Positions 55,928-64,000 are shown, counted from the stretch's first letter. The stretch: 64,000 nt of DNA from Tannerella sp. (GCF_030528505.1 NZ_JAUMYS010000005.1:1-64000), one strand, 5' to 3'. Translations and numbers: made by a program. Notes: generated by a model not told the origin, from the sequence alone.

Positions 55928-55946
55928 TTTCAAAAATGATGCCAAT
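55928..55946 (-). promoter_or_regulatory. Sigma-54-like promoter (candidate)
   Basis: On the minus strand TTGGCATCATTTTTGAAA: the -24 element TGGCA and the -12 element TTG stand at the proper spacing; the -12 GC is changed to GA. It lies about 40 bp before the permease start. No TAnnTTTG box of comparable quality is seen in this leader. Confidence 0.45.
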
Positions 55947-55995
55947 ATGCTAAATTCTCAATAAATCAAATCGTTGTGAAGATTTTACTTGCTTT

Positions 55996-56041
55996 AAAGT
56001 GTCCAAAAATTAGACACAGCCGTCTAATTTTTGGACACTTT
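55996..56041. promoter_or_regulatory. 20-bp perfect inverted repeat, activator-site candidate
   Basis: Left arm 55996-56015 and right arm 56022-56041 are fully complementary with a 6-nt loop (ACAGCC). Each arm is itself a near-palindrome of the form GTC-N9-GAC (GTGTCCAAAAATTAGACAC in the left arm). It lies 50-95 bp upstream of the sigma-54-like box, the usual distance of enhancer sites. It could instead be a hairpin in RNA, though no gene ends next to it on the plus strand. Confidence 0.55.
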
Positions 56042-56176
56042 TTAGTCTTTTGTACCAATGTCTCGAAAAACTTTTTAGCTTCAATTAGGTGCTTTGACTG
56101 AAACCGACTTAAGGAATATATAAAAAACAACATGCTGCTTGGGGGTATAGAAAAATGACTTTCAGGTTAATATAAC

Positions 56177-56214
56177 GAAAAGGCCGCCTCGTTATAGATT
56201 CGAGACGGCCTTCT
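56177..56214 (-). terminator. Terminator of rplS
   Basis: AAGGCCGCCTCG pairs with CGAGACGGCCTT (one mismatch), with T residues following on the minus strand; about 20 bp from the rplS stop. Confidence 0.8.
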
Positions 56215-56236
56215 TTTAATTTTGTTACGAAGTCGA

Positions 56237-56593
56237 TTAAACCGTAGTAACTCTTTTTTCTTTGATACGTGCTTTCTTTCCGGTAAGCTTGCGCAAATAA
56301 TACAATTTGGAACGACGAACTTTACCGACTTTGTTAAGCACAATGCTTTCAATAAAAGGAGATTCGATCGGGAAGATTCTTTCTACTCCGACATTTTCCG
56401 ACATTTTCCGAACCGTGAAACGCTTTTTGTCACCCTGCCCCGAAATGCGAATTACTACGCCCCGGTACTGCTGAATACGCTCTTTGTTTCCTTCTTTGAT
56501 TCGATACGAAACTGTAATCGTATCGCCGCTTTTAAATGCGGGATGTTCTTTTTTCGTAGCAAATGCTTCCTCTGCAACTTTAATTAAATCCAT
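56237..56593 (-). CDS. rplS: Ribosomal protein L19
   Basis: 118 residues with the L19 core: FKSGDTITVSYRIKEGNKERIQQYRGVVIR, FTVRKMSENVGVERIFPIESPFIESI and the C-terminal KVRRSKLYYLRKLTGKKARI. It lies at the 30S-50S interface. Monocistronic, with a promoter box (TATCTTTG, minus, 56684-56691) about 90 bp upstream. Confidence 0.98.
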   Translation of the reverse strand: MDLIKVAEEAFATKKEHPAFKSGDTITVSYRIKEGNKERIQQYRGVVIRISGQGDKKRFTVRKMSENVGVERIFPIESPFIESIVLNKVGKVRRSKLYYLRKLTGKKARIKEKRVTTV

Positions 56594-56683
56594 TGTTTAT
56601 AGCTCTTTATATGTTTATAATTCGAACAAAACGCAACATAACGGGTCTCACTCTTTCCCGACAGCGATTACGTAAAGCGGCTG

Positions 56684-56691
56684 CAAAGATA
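56684..56691 (-). promoter_or_regulatory. Promoter -7 box of rplS
   Basis: TATCTTTG followed by GC on the minus strand, giving a leader of about 85 nt. Confidence 0.6.
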
Positions 56692-56797
56692 TAAAAAAAA
56701 CAGATATACACGCATTTTCAAGGTGTGTTTTTATGTCTGTTCGAGCAAGAAAAGGCGCTTGTATCATCGCTTGTTGATAAAAAGCAAACGAATTATT

Positions 56798-56828
56798 CTT
56801 GTTTTTTGTCCCCCGGCGTGTATTTTTG
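56798..56828 (+). promoter_or_regulatory. Promoter of the GH3/beta-lactamase-fold gene
   Basis: CTTG (56798-56801), 19 bp, TATTTTTG (56821-56828), 21 bp before the start codon. Confidence 0.65.
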
Positions 56829-56849
56829 CGGGATATAAAAACGTAACGC

Positions 56850-59834
56850 ATGAATAAGATCAATTGTATTTTGCTGTTTTGCCTGCTTGGGTTGAATATG
56901 ACGTCGCAAGTAGAGCCTGCCTTATTTCGGAAAGCGGATAAAGCGAAGATGAATCACTGGGTCGATTCGGTATACCGCACAATGACGGAAGATGAACGAA
57001 TAGGACAATTATTTATGGTCATAGCCGAGCCTAAGTCGGATGCGGCCAACATGCGAAAGATCGAAGGTTACATCACGAATCAAAAAGTGGGCGGCGTACT
57101 TTTTCACAAAGGAAATCCGTTGACACAGGCCGAAGTGACGAATCGACTGCAAAAAGTTGCGCGCGTACCGCTGTTTATCGCTCTCGACGGGGAGTGGGGC
57201 TTATCGATGCGCCTGAGCGAAACGACGCGGTTTCCCAAAAACATGATGTTAGGGGCCATTGAAGACATCCGTCTGATTGAAGCTTACGGCGCCGAAGTCG
57301 GACGACAATGCCGAGAGATGGGCATCCATATCAACTTCGCACCGACCATCGACGTGAACAGCAATACGGACAATCCCGTCATCGGTCTCCGCTCGTTCGG
57401 CGAAGATCCCGATGCTGTGGCGGAAAAAGGCGTAGCGTATGCGCGCGGACTTGAAAGCACAGGCATCTTCTCCGTTGCGAAACATTTTCCGGGACACGGT
57501 GATACCTCGGACGATTCGCATCATACTTTACCCGTTTTACGCCGTTCGATGAAAGAGATGGACAGCATTGAGCTGTCTCCTTTCCGTCATTATATCAAGG
57601 CCGGATTTGCAGGTATGATGACGGCTCATCTGTATGTGCCGGCACTCGACAAAAAGCAGAAACGGGCGGCTTCGATGTCGGATGCAGTCGTTACGGAGTT
57701 GCTGCAGAAGAAAGACGGCTTTCAGGGACTTTGCTTTACGGATGCTTTGGCCATGAAAGGCGCCGAGCGCAACAAGCAGGACAGCCCTTCGGTTCTGGCA
57801 TTAAAGGCCGGTAACGATATTGCTCTCGCCCCGAACAAACTGGCCAAAGAAATAGAAGCCGTAAAAGCAGCGATTACCGACGGAACACTTAGCAAAAATG
57901 ATATCGCTTCGAAGTGTAAAAAGATTTTGTCGTACAAATACATTGCCGGATTGAACAATTATCGTCCGATTAAAATCGCAGGTCTGTCCGAACGGCTAAA
58001 CTCTGCCTATGCCACTTGGCTCGCTGCCAAGTTGAACGAAGAATCGATTACGTTATTAAAAAACGAATCGGACTATCTGCCTCTGAAACAACTTGAAAAG
58101 AAAAAGATTGCTTTGCTTTCCATCGGCGATTTATATGACGAAGAGTTTCAATCGACACTGGGTAAATACGATGCCATTGACCATTACAGAATCACGCTTT
58201 CGACGAAGGAAGCCGAAATCGAGACCATTGTTCGTGATTTAGAAAAATATGATGTGATTATTTGTGGTGTCTATACGGTACGAATCAACGAGCATCCGGC
58301 ATTAGCCAAACTCGCCGCACGAAAAGACTGGGTATATGTCTTCTTTACCCTGCCTTATTTTTGCAAAGAGTATAAAGTCTCTATCAAGCATGCTAAGGCT
58401 GTAGTCATGGCGTATGAAGGGACTCCGTTCGCACAGAACTATGCAGCGCAAGCGGTGTTCGGAGGTATTCCGACGAAGGGCAAACTGGCTGTCACCATCC
58501 CCGGTATGTTTTATGCGGGAACGGGTATCTTTACGGAAAAGACACGTTTGGGGTATCATCTTCCCGAAGAGGTGGGGATGGATGCCGCCCGTCTGGCAGA
58601 AATCGATGCCATTGTAAAGGAAGGATTGAGTAAAGAGGCCTATCCGGGATGCCAAGTACTGGTAGCCAAGAACGGAACAATTGTATACGACAAATCGTTC
58701 GGATATTATGACTACCAACGGAAGCAGAAAGTAACGAGCCGCTCGGTGTATGATCTCGCATCGGTTTCAAAAGCAACCGGCACCCTGTTGGCCGTGATGA
58801 AAACTTACGACGACCGGTTGATCACGTTGAACAACCCTGTTTCTTCCTATATCCCGTCCTTGCGAGAAAGCAACAAAGTGCATCTGACGGTTGAAGAGCT
58901 GTTGTATCATCAGTCCGGCATCGTACCGTCCATTCCTTTTTACATGGATGCCATCGATGAAAAAAGTTATACCGGCAAGCTGTACAGCCGTACCCAAAGC
59001 GCTACACATCCCGTACGTCTGGATGCGCAGACTTATGCTCGCAACGACTTCAAGTTCTTCCCTCATCTCATATCGGAGACGAAAAAGCCGGGCTTCACCG
59101 CCGAAGCTGCGAAGCATATCTATGTACATGATTCGTTCAAGGACGTCATCATGCAAAAGATTAAAGACTCGAAGCTCGGTGAGCGCGGGAAATACAAATA
59201 CAGTTGCATAAACTTTATTCTGCTGAAGATGATGGTTGAGCAACAAACCGGGCAACCGATGGACAAGCTCTTGCAGGCTCATTTTTTCGATCGGCTGGGA
59301 GCACGCACAACGACTTACAACCCCCTGCATAAAATGGATACGATGGTGATTGTCCCGACCGAGAACGATGAGTTTATACGTCGGCAGTTGCTGCGTGGTT
59401 ACGTACATGACGAGGCGGCAGCCTTTCAGGGTGGCGTTTCGGGAAATGCCGGCCTGTTCTCCAATGCGGGCGATCTGGCCAAGCTGTTGCAATTGTATTT
59501 AAATAAAGGTACGTATGGCGGCGAATCGTATCTTTCTGCCGAGACGTGCAAACTCTTTACGCAAAGCAAAAGTCCCACTTGCCGTCGCGGGTTGGGATTC
59601 GACAAGCCCGATACCGGCAATCCGGACGCATCGCCTTGTGGGCTATTGGCGCCTGCTTCGGTTTACGGACACACCGGATATACCGGAACGGCCTTCTGGG
59701 TAGACCCCGAGAACGAATTGATTTATATCTTTTTGAGCAACCGGGTGCATCCCACACGCGCTAACGGGAAACTGTCATCGCTCGAAATCCGCACACGCAT
59801 TCAGGACGCGATTTATCGCGCGATAAAGAAATAA
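56850..59834 (+). CDS. GH3 glycosidase fused to a serine beta-lactamase-like domain
   Basis: 994 residues with an N-terminal signal peptide. The first ~370 residues are a GH3 beta-N-acetylglucosaminidase domain of the NagZ type: KHFPGHGD (K211, H212) with a DDSHH catalytic loop and the nucleophile region CFTDALAMKG (Asp298). A middle domain (about 390-560) follows, then a class C beta-lactamase/esterase-like domain (about 585-994) with SVSK (Ser638, Lys641), a YSCIN motif and HTGYTGT as the KTG counterpart. Such two-enzyme proteins are known in Bacteroidota and fit cutting of peptidoglycan or N-acetylated glycans plus cleavage of a peptide or ester, outside the cytoplasm. The order of action is not known. 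Confidence 0.92.
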   Translation: MNKINCILLFCLLGLNMTSQVEPALFRKADKAKMNHWVDSVYRTMTEDERIGQLFMVIAEPKSDAANMRKIEGYITNQKVGGVLFHKGNPLTQAEVTNRLQKVARVPLFIALDGEWGLSMRLSETTRFPKNMMLGAIEDIRLIEAYGAEVGRQCREMGIHINFAPTIDVNSNTDNPVIGLRSFGEDPDAVAEKGVAYARGLESTGIFSVAKHFPGHGDTSDDSHHTLPVLRRSMKEMDSIELSPFRHYIKAGFAGMMTAHLYVPALDKKQKRAASMSDAVVTELLQKKDGFQGLCFTDALAMKGAERNKQDSPSVLALKAGNDIALAPNKLAKEIEAVKAAITDGTLSKNDIASKCKKILSYKYIAGLNNYRPIKIAGLSERLNSAYATWLAAKLNEESITLLKNESDYLPLKQLEKKKIALLSIGDLYDEEFQSTLGKYDAIDHYRITLSTKEAEIETIVRDLEKYDVIICGVYTVRINEHPALAKLAARKDWVYVFFTLPYFCKEYKVSIKHAKAVVMAYEGTPFAQNYAAQAVFGGIPTKGKLAVTIPGMFYAGTGIFTEKTRLGYHLPEEVGMDAARLAEIDAIVKEGLSKEAYPGCQVLVAKNGTIVYDKSFGYYDYQRKQKVTSRSVYDLASVSKATGTLLAVMKTYDDRLITLNNPVSSYIPSLRESNKVHLTVEELLYHQSGIVPSIPFYMDAIDEKSYTGKLYSRTQSATHPVRLDAQTYARNDFKFFPHLISETKKPGFTAEAAKHIYVHDSFKDVIMQKIKDSKLGERGKYKYSCINFILLKMMVEQQTGQPMDKLLQAHFFDRLGARTTTYNPLHKMDTMVIVPTENDEFIRRQLLRGYVHDEAAAFQGGVSGNAGLFSNAGDLAKLLQLYLNKGTYGGESYLSAETCKLFTQSKSPTCRRGLGFDKPDTGNPDASPCGLLAPASVYGHTGYTGTAFWVDPENELIYIFLSNRVHPTRANGKLSSLEIRTRIQDAIYRAIKK

Positions 59835-59886
59835 AAAAGGGGCTGTCCGCAAAGTCTTCGACTCGATCGGACAGCCCCTTTTCTTT
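59835..59886 (+). terminator. Terminator after the GH3 fusion gene
   Basis: AAAAGGGGCTGTCCG (59835-59849) pairs exactly with CGGACAGCCCCTTTT (59868-59882), followed by T residues. It also lies downstream of the convergent 59-aa membrane-protein gene. Confidence 0.88.
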
Positions 59887-59905
59887 TCCTGTTGACGTGT
59901 AGCTC

Positions 59906-60085
59906 TTATTCAATTCTTTTGCTGTTCTTATTCAGGAAAATATGACCAACATATCCTAAAAGAACGAGCACAAGACCTAAAACAAGCATGACATTACTAC
60001 CTGCGCTTCCGCTTATTGCAGGGATTGCCAATATGACCACTCCAATCAGGAGAACAAGAACTCCTAAATACTTTAATGCACTCAT
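59906..60085 (-). CDS. Small two-helix membrane protein (59 aa)
   Basis: 59 residues from the ATG at 60085 to TAA at 59906. Two hydrophobic helices (about 7-24 and 32-50) are separated by a short Gly/Ser turn (ISGSAGSN); the C-terminus is basic and polar (NKNSKRIE). Small proteins of this pattern (KYLGVLVLLIGVVILAIP, then GHIFLNK) are common in Bacteroidales but have no known function. It lies alone between convergent and divergent neighbours. The good hydrophobic periodicity, complete frame and family-like look support it as real. Confidence 0.75.
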   Translation of the reverse strand: MSALKYLGVLVLLIGVVILAIPAISGSAGSNVMLVLGLVLVLLGYVGHIFLNKNSKRIE

Positions 60086-60199
60086 GGTTTGATATTTTAA
60101 TTATTATTACATGCTAATTTTAAGCACAAATAAAGGAATAATTCTTCGATTCGAAAAATATTTCGGCAAAAAAATGATGAAATGAATCAAATAACCTTT

Positions 60200-60207
60200 T
60201 ATATTTG
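60200..60207 (+). promoter_or_regulatory. Promoter -7 box of plsC
   Basis: TATATTTG followed by CC, 21 bp before the ATG at 60229; it excludes the longer frame from 60205. Confidence 0.6.
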
Positions 60208-60228
60208 CCCTTGAAAAAAGACAAACAG

Positions 60229-60966
60229 ATGTTGAGAATACTTTATACCGTTTATTTCTGGTTGATCGCAGCCCCTGTTTTTGTGGTGCATACCATTCTG
60301 ACCGCCCTGATCGTTACGGTAGGCTGCCTGCTGGGAGGAGAAAAATTTTTTTCGTTCTATCCGGGGATGTTTTGGTCGAAGGTGACGTGCTGGCTGGCCA
60401 TGTGTCCGGTCAAAGTACGCGGACGCGAACACCTGCGTAAGGGGCAGTCGTATGTATTTGTGGCCAATCATCAGGGGGCATTCGACATTTTTCTGATATA
60501 CGGTTTTCTCGGTGTCCCCATGAAATGGATGATGAAGCAGGGGCTGGCTAAAATTCCTTTCGTGGGATATGCCTGTCGTGCGGCAGGATTTATTTTTGTC
60601 GACAATTCTTCGCCGAAAGCAGCGCGACGCAGTATCGCCGAAGCCGAAGAGAAGCTTAAAAACGGAGCGTCATTGACTGTCTTTCCGGAAGGATCGCGAT
60701 CGGAAACGGGAAAAGTCGGACGTTTTAAGAAAGGCGCTTTTCAGATAGCGTTAGACCTCCATCTGCCGATTGTTCCCATTACACTGAACGGCCCTTATCA
60801 TGTGTTACCGATCGGATCGTGGCGTGTGCGGCCTCATCGCATGGAGATGGTGATTCATCCGCCGATTTACGACACTGAACAACCGGCCGATACCTCTCAC
60901 TTACAGCAATTGGCCGATACTACCAAACAAATCATCATATCTGCTCTTTGGGAGGAGTTCAGGTAG
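60229..60966 (+). CDS. plsC: 1-acyl-sn-glycerol-3-phosphate acyltransferase
   Basis: 245 residues from the ATG at 60229. An N-terminal membrane segment is followed by the acyltransferase blocks: NHQGAFD (HX4D catalytic motif), GFIFVDNSSPKAARRS, FPEGSRSETGKVGRFKKGAF (glycerol-3-phosphate binding) and VPITLNG. It makes phosphatidic acid from lysophosphatidic acid at the inner membrane. Monocistronic by appearance, since the following gene has its own promoter. Confidence 0.93.
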   Translation: MLRILYTVYFWLIAAPVFVVHTILTALIVTVGCLLGGEKFFSFYPGMFWSKVTCWLAMCPVKVRGREHLRKGQSYVFVANHQGAFDIFLIYGFLGVPMKWMMKQGLAKIPFVGYACRAAGFIFVDNSSPKAARRSIAEAEEKLKNGASLTVFPEGSRSETGKVGRFKKGAFQIALDLHLPIVPITLNGPYHVLPIGSWRVRPHRMEMVIHPPIYDTEQPADTSHLQQLADTTKQIIISALWEEFR

Positions 60967-61053
60967 TTTAGCGGCCGGTTGTGCCTGATAAAATGGAGTG
61001 CCTGCCACTTCGCGCTCCGAGGTTCGGATAAACGGAAAAAGGCAAAAAAGCGC

Positions 61054-61061
61054 TACCTTTG
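61054..61061 (+). promoter_or_regulatory. Promoter -7 box of the ABC-F gene
   Basis: TACCTTTG followed by CC, 23 bp before the ATG at 61085. Confidence 0.65.
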
Positions 61062-61084
61062 CCGGTCGGAAAAAAAGAAGAAAG

Positions 61085-63061
61085 ATGATATCAATCGAAG
61101 GACTGACCGTCGAGTTCGGCGGTTTCACGCTGTTGGACGGCTTGTCGTTTGTCGTCAACCGCAAAGACCGCATTGCGCTGGTGGGAAAGAACGGGGCGGG
61201 GAAGTCGACGTTGCTGAAGATTCTCGCCGGCATGCAGCAACCTACACGCGGTACGGTGAGTATCCCGCGCGAGACGACGGTCGGCTATCTGCCGCAGCAA
61301 ATGCAGCTGTCAGACACGCGTTCGGTGCGTGAAGAGACGGAACAGGCTTTCGCGCATATCCACGCAACGGATGCGGAGATTAAACGCATAAACCTTGAAC
61401 TGTCGCAGCGTATGGACTATGAGTCGGAAGCGTTTCAGAAACTGATCGACCGGATGACGTGGCTCACCGAACAGTTTCAGATGATGGGGGGCGCGAATTA
61501 TCATGCCGAGCTGGAGCGTACGTTGTTCGGGCTGGGCTTTACGCGCGAGGACCTCGAGCGTCCGACGGCGGAGTTCAGCGGCGGGTGGCGCATGCGTATC
61601 GAACTCGCCAAGCTACTCTTGCGACGCCCCGACGTACTGCTGCTCGACGAGCCAACGAACCATCTCGACATCGAATCGATTCAATGGCTGGAGTCATTCA
61701 TGGCTACGTCGGCCAACGCCGTGATTCTCGTGTCGCACGACCGCGCGTTCATCAACAACACGACGCACCGCACACTCGAAATCGAATTGGGGCATATCTA
61801 TGATTATAAGGTGAAGTACGACGAGTATGTCGTGCTGCGTCGCGAGCGCCGCGAGCAGCAGCAGCGCGCTTACGAGAACCAGCAGAAGATGCTGGCCGAT
61901 ACGGAAGCCTTTATCGAGCGGTTCCGTTATAAGGCGACGAAGGCCGTACAGGTGCAGTCGCGCATCAAGCAGCTTGCCAAGGTAGAGCGCATCGAGGTGG
62001 ACGAGGAAGACCATGCGATGCTGCATCTTAAATTCCCTCCCGCGCCACGCTCCGGCTCGTATCCGGTGACGGTAGAGAACCTGAGCAAGCGCTACGGCGA
62101 TCATCTGGTGTTTGCCGACGCCACGTTTACGATTCATCGCGGCGACAAGGTGGCGTTTGTAGGCAAGAACGGCGAGGGAAAATCGACGCTCGTGAAGTGC
62201 ATCATGGGCGAGATCACCGACTATGGAGGTACGCTACAGCTCGGGCACAACGTCCGTACGGGATATTTCGCGCAGAATCAGGCGCAGTTGCTCGACGAGA
62301 GCAAAACCGTTTTCGAGACGATCGATTACGTGGCGCAGGGCGATATCCGCACGAAGATACGCGACATATTGGGCGCGTTCATGTTCGGCGGCGAAGCGTC
62401 GGACAAGAAAGTGGGCGTACTCTCGGGCGGCGAGCGCAGCCGGCTGGCCATGATCCGCCTGCTGCTCGAACCGGTCAATTTACTGATTCTCGACGAGCCG
62501 ACGAACCACCTCGACATGCGCTCGAAGGATGTTCTGAAGGAAGCGTTGCGTGAATTTGACGGCACGCTGATCGTCGTGTCGCACGACCGGGAGTTTCTGG
62601 ACGGGCTCGTAGATAAGGTCTATGAGTTCGGGAACAAGCGCGTGCGAGAACATCTGGGCGGTATCTACGAATTTTTGGAGCGTCGCAAGCTGGAGACGTT
62701 GCAGGAGTTGGAGCGCAAAACGCAGTCGTCGGTGTCCGTGGGGGAGGTCTCGCCTTCGCAGCCGGCCGGCGCGGCCGGAAAAGCGCCCGACGCAAAGCCG
62801 CAGGCCGCGCGCTCGTACGAAGAGCAGAAGGAGCGGGCGCGGCGTTTGCGTAAATTGGAAAAGGCGGTAGCCGATGCCGAACAGGAGATTATGACGTTAG
62901 AAGAGGAGATCGCCACGCTCGAAGCACGCATGGCCACCCCCGAAGGAGCGGCGGAAACTGCGCTCTACACCGAGCACGGAAGGCTGAAAACGGCGCTTTC
63001 GGAAGCGATGGACCGCTGGACGGAGGCTTCCGAGGCGCTGGCGGAAGTCTCCGAGTCGTAA
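61085..63061 (+). CDS. ABC-F family ATPase
   Basis: 658 residues from the ATG at 61085; the frame from 60998 runs through the promoter box. Two ABC domains with Walker A at 34-42 (GKNGAGKST) and about 360-368 (GKNGEGKST), signatures FSGGWRMRIELAKLL and LSGGERSRLAMIRLL, and DEPTNHLD in both. The linker between them (about 245-310) is the charged helical P-site tRNA-interaction motif typical of ABC-F. No membrane part. A C-terminal Ala/Pro-rich spacer leads to a coiled coil (about 580-658). Probably a ribosome-associated translation factor of the Uup/YheS kind; an antibiotic-resistance role is possible but not indicated. Confidence 0.93.
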   Translation: MISIEGLTVEFGGFTLLDGLSFVVNRKDRIALVGKNGAGKSTLLKILAGMQQPTRGTVSIPRETTVGYLPQQMQLSDTRSVREETEQAFAHIHATDAEIKRINLELSQRMDYESEAFQKLIDRMTWLTEQFQMMGGANYHAELERTLFGLGFTREDLERPTAEFSGGWRMRIELAKLLLRRPDVLLLDEPTNHLDIESIQWLESFMATSANAVILVSHDRAFINNTTHRTLEIELGHIYDYKVKYDEYVVLRRERREQQQRAYENQQKMLADTEAFIERFRYKATKAVQVQSRIKQLAKVERIEVDEEDHAMLHLKFPPAPRSGSYPVTVENLSKRYGDHLVFADATFTIHRGDKVAFVGKNGEGKSTLVKCIMGEITDYGGTLQLGHNVRTGYFAQNQAQLLDESKTVFETIDYVAQGDIRTKIRDILGAFMFGGEASDKKVGVLSGGERSRLAMIRLLLEPVNLLILDEPTNHLDMRSKDVLKEALREFDGTLIVVSHDREFLDGLVDKVYEFGNKRVREHLGGIYEFLERRKLETLQELERKTQSSVSVGEVSPSQPAGAAGKAPDAKPQAARSYEEQKERARRLRKLEKAVADAEQEIMTLEEEIATLEARMATPEGAAETALYTEHGRLKTALSEAMDRWTEASEALAEVSES

Positions 63062-63085
63062 CGCGTACGGGCGTTGATCGCCGCG

Positions 63086-63931
63086 TTACTTCACGACGTA
63101 GATCATCTTCGCGTACTGCGTTACGCGAAAGGCGCCGAACGGGTTCTGTTTCGGGTCCGGTTCGTAGACCACGTTGCCGTAAACGCGCGAAGGATACGTA
63201 AACATGGGGCGTCCTCGTTGGGCATTGTCGAGCGAGTTGGCGGTAAGCAGATCCATGAATAGCCGGTATGGCTTCGAGACGCGGTAGAGGGTGAACTCCA
63301 CTTCATCGCCCCTGACGAACTTTCCGCCGATGTTGGAACCGGTGAAGGACAGCGATATTTTGCCGTCGCTGTAAAACTTGTCGTCTACGGCGTAGACACG
63401 CGATTTCCTGTCATTCTCTTTCATGTATGCCACTTTGATCATAAAGTGGTTGTCGCCGTCGGTTTGGGTCGGGAACGTGAGGCGGAGCGCGATTTGATCT
63501 TTGGTGAAGCCTCCGTCGCTGCGTTGGGTGATGTTGCTTTCGGTAAGCTCCGGTACTTCGCGCATGTGGTCTTCCGCAGTATAGCGTTTGCCGTTATAAT
63601 CGATCGTGAGCCGGTAATTCTTGTCGAGCTCGGGCTTGAAATCGTTGCATACGTACTCGCCTTCGGTCTGCTCGGTGAAGGTATACGTTTCGTTTTCGGC
63701 GGCGGTAACGAATACTGTGGCGCCGGTCGCTTTTTTCGGTTCCCGGTTCGTGTAGTAGTCGGCCGTGTAAGAGAGGCGTATTGTTTGCGCATTGCCCGGT
63801 TGCCCTTTTTCCCAGTCGAGCGCGGCGTCTACGACGAGCTGTTGCTGTTGGGAGTCGAGTTTCAGGTCTATCACTTCTTCGCAGCCGGTGCAAAGAGCGA
63901 GGAGTAAGACAAAAGAAAGAAATGCTTTCAT
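63086..63931 (-). CDS. DUF4249 family lipoprotein
   Basis: 281 residues. Lipoprotein signal ending LCTGC (Cys17) followed by EEVIDLKLDSQQQQLVVDA, the DUF4249 N-terminus. The rest is beta-rich with paired immunoglobulin-like strands (GATVFVTAAENETYTF, YRLTIDYNGKRYTAED). In Bacteroidota this family is encoded directly after a TonB-dependent receptor and is presumed to be its surface partner. Here the start lies 6 nt after the stop of such a receptor fragment. Confidence 0.88.
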   Translation of the reverse strand: MKAFLSFVLLLALCTGCEEVIDLKLDSQQQQLVVDAALDWEKGQPGNAQTIRLSYTADYYTNREPKKATGATVFVTAAENETYTFTEQTEGEYVCNDFKPELDKNYRLTIDYNGKRYTAEDHMREVPELTESNITQRSDGGFTKDQIALRLTFPTQTDGDNHFMIKVAYMKENDRKSRVYAVDDKFYSDGKISLSFTGSNIGGKFVRGDEVEFTLYRVSKPYRLFMDLLTANSLDNAQRGRPMFTYPSRVYGNVVYEPDPKQNPFGAFRVTQYAKMIYVVK

Positions 63932-63937
63932 TTTCGT

Positions 63938-64000
63938 TCAGAATGTAAAATTATACGTAATGCTTGGAATGATGCCGAAGATGGAGAGTTTCACGGCCTC
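63938..64000 (-). CDS. TonB-dependent receptor, C-terminal end (partial)
   Basis: The last 20 codons and TGA stop of a gene that runs in from beyond the right edge. The decoded end, ...GIIPSITYNFTF, has the alternating pattern and terminal Phe of an outer-membrane beta-barrel's last strand. With the DUF4249 gene directly after it, a TonB-dependent receptor with a carboxypeptidase-regulatory domain is the likely identity. The rest of the gene is outside the window. Confidence 0.7.
   Translation of the reverse strand, partial: EAVKLSIFGIIPSITYNFTF

Overview
The window reads as a chromosomal segment of an anaerobic Bacteroidales bacterium, most likely Tannerellaceae (Tannerella or a close relative). 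The evidence is a SusC/SusD pair, DUF3256, DUF4249, DUF6261 and HU-CCDC81/SPOR proteins, a type IX secretion sorting domain, many promoters of the Bacteroidota form TTTG-N19-TAnnTTTG, weak Shine-Dalgarno use, and several 21-residue leucine-rich-repeat (LRR) surface proteins. I see no phage, no intact IS element, no rRNA and no CRISPR array. The genus is an inference; the order is well supported.

Layout. 1-9.0 kb is almost all minus strand: a thioredoxin-fold protein without its CxxC, then a close-packed series (SHOCT/DUF4870 membrane protein, pyrK, pyrD, EF-hand/LRR protein, secreted lipase-like lipoprotein, MgtC-like protein), with a voltage-gated-type K+ channel upstream. 9.3-10.6 kb is a carboxypeptidase-regulatory-domain protein. 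10.7-14.1 kb is a cobalamin-riboswitch-controlled BtuFCD-type importer. 14.2-15.6 kb holds DUF3256 and a flavodoxin/ferredoxin fusion. 15.7-20.9 kb is an operon of M13 peptidase, LRR protein with sorting domain, and double-SGNH hydrolase. 20.9-21.8 kb is a repeat-rich, gene-free stretch. 21.8-24.5 kb is a ketoacyl synthase plus a carotenoid/retinol-type oxidoreductase. 24.7-28.8 kb is the two-subunit B12-dependent methylmalonyl-CoA mutase. 28.9-30 kb is an HU-CCDC81/SPOR protein. 30-34.7 kb is SusD/SusC. A tRNA-Ser(GCU) lies at 35.2 kb, followed by a uracil-DNA-glycosylase-like protein with proline dehydrogenase, a GH29 fucosidase, the lysS-gpsA-pgi group, DUF6261, a 5'-nucleotidase-like lipoprotein with an EF-Tu-domain-like lipoprotein, a Wzi-like protein, rpsF-rpsR-rplI, an amidase with an MCE protein, dnaA, a FtsX-type permease, rplS, a GH3/beta-lactamase fusion, a 59-aa membrane protein, plsC, an ABC-F ATPase, and a DUF4249 lipoprotein preceded by the last codons of a TonB-dependent receptor running off the right edge.

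How the parts fit. The B12 importer under riboswitch control and the B12-dependent mutase (succinate/propionate metabolism) form a scavenge-and-use pair. SusCD, fucosidase, the GH3 fusion, the M13 peptidase and the SGNH protein fit a lifestyle of harvesting host or microbial glycans, peptidoglycan and peptides. The LRR proteins fit surface adhesion.

The most interesting non-coding signals are: an array of palindromic 11-bp units spaced exactly 11 bp apart (21075-21157); palindromic units on a 42-bp period at two loci (73-129, and 44401-44500 upstream of DUF6261); a composite ~163-bp interspersed repeat (two full copies plus one inverted partial); a 20-bp perfect inverted repeat placed like an activator site upstream of a sigma-54-like promoter for the FtsX-type permease; twin ATGAGTAA/TTACTCAT palindromes at the promoter of the EF-Tu-like lipoprotein; and an apparently leaderless GTG start. 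All homology statements come from reading the sequence and from family knowledge; no search was run.
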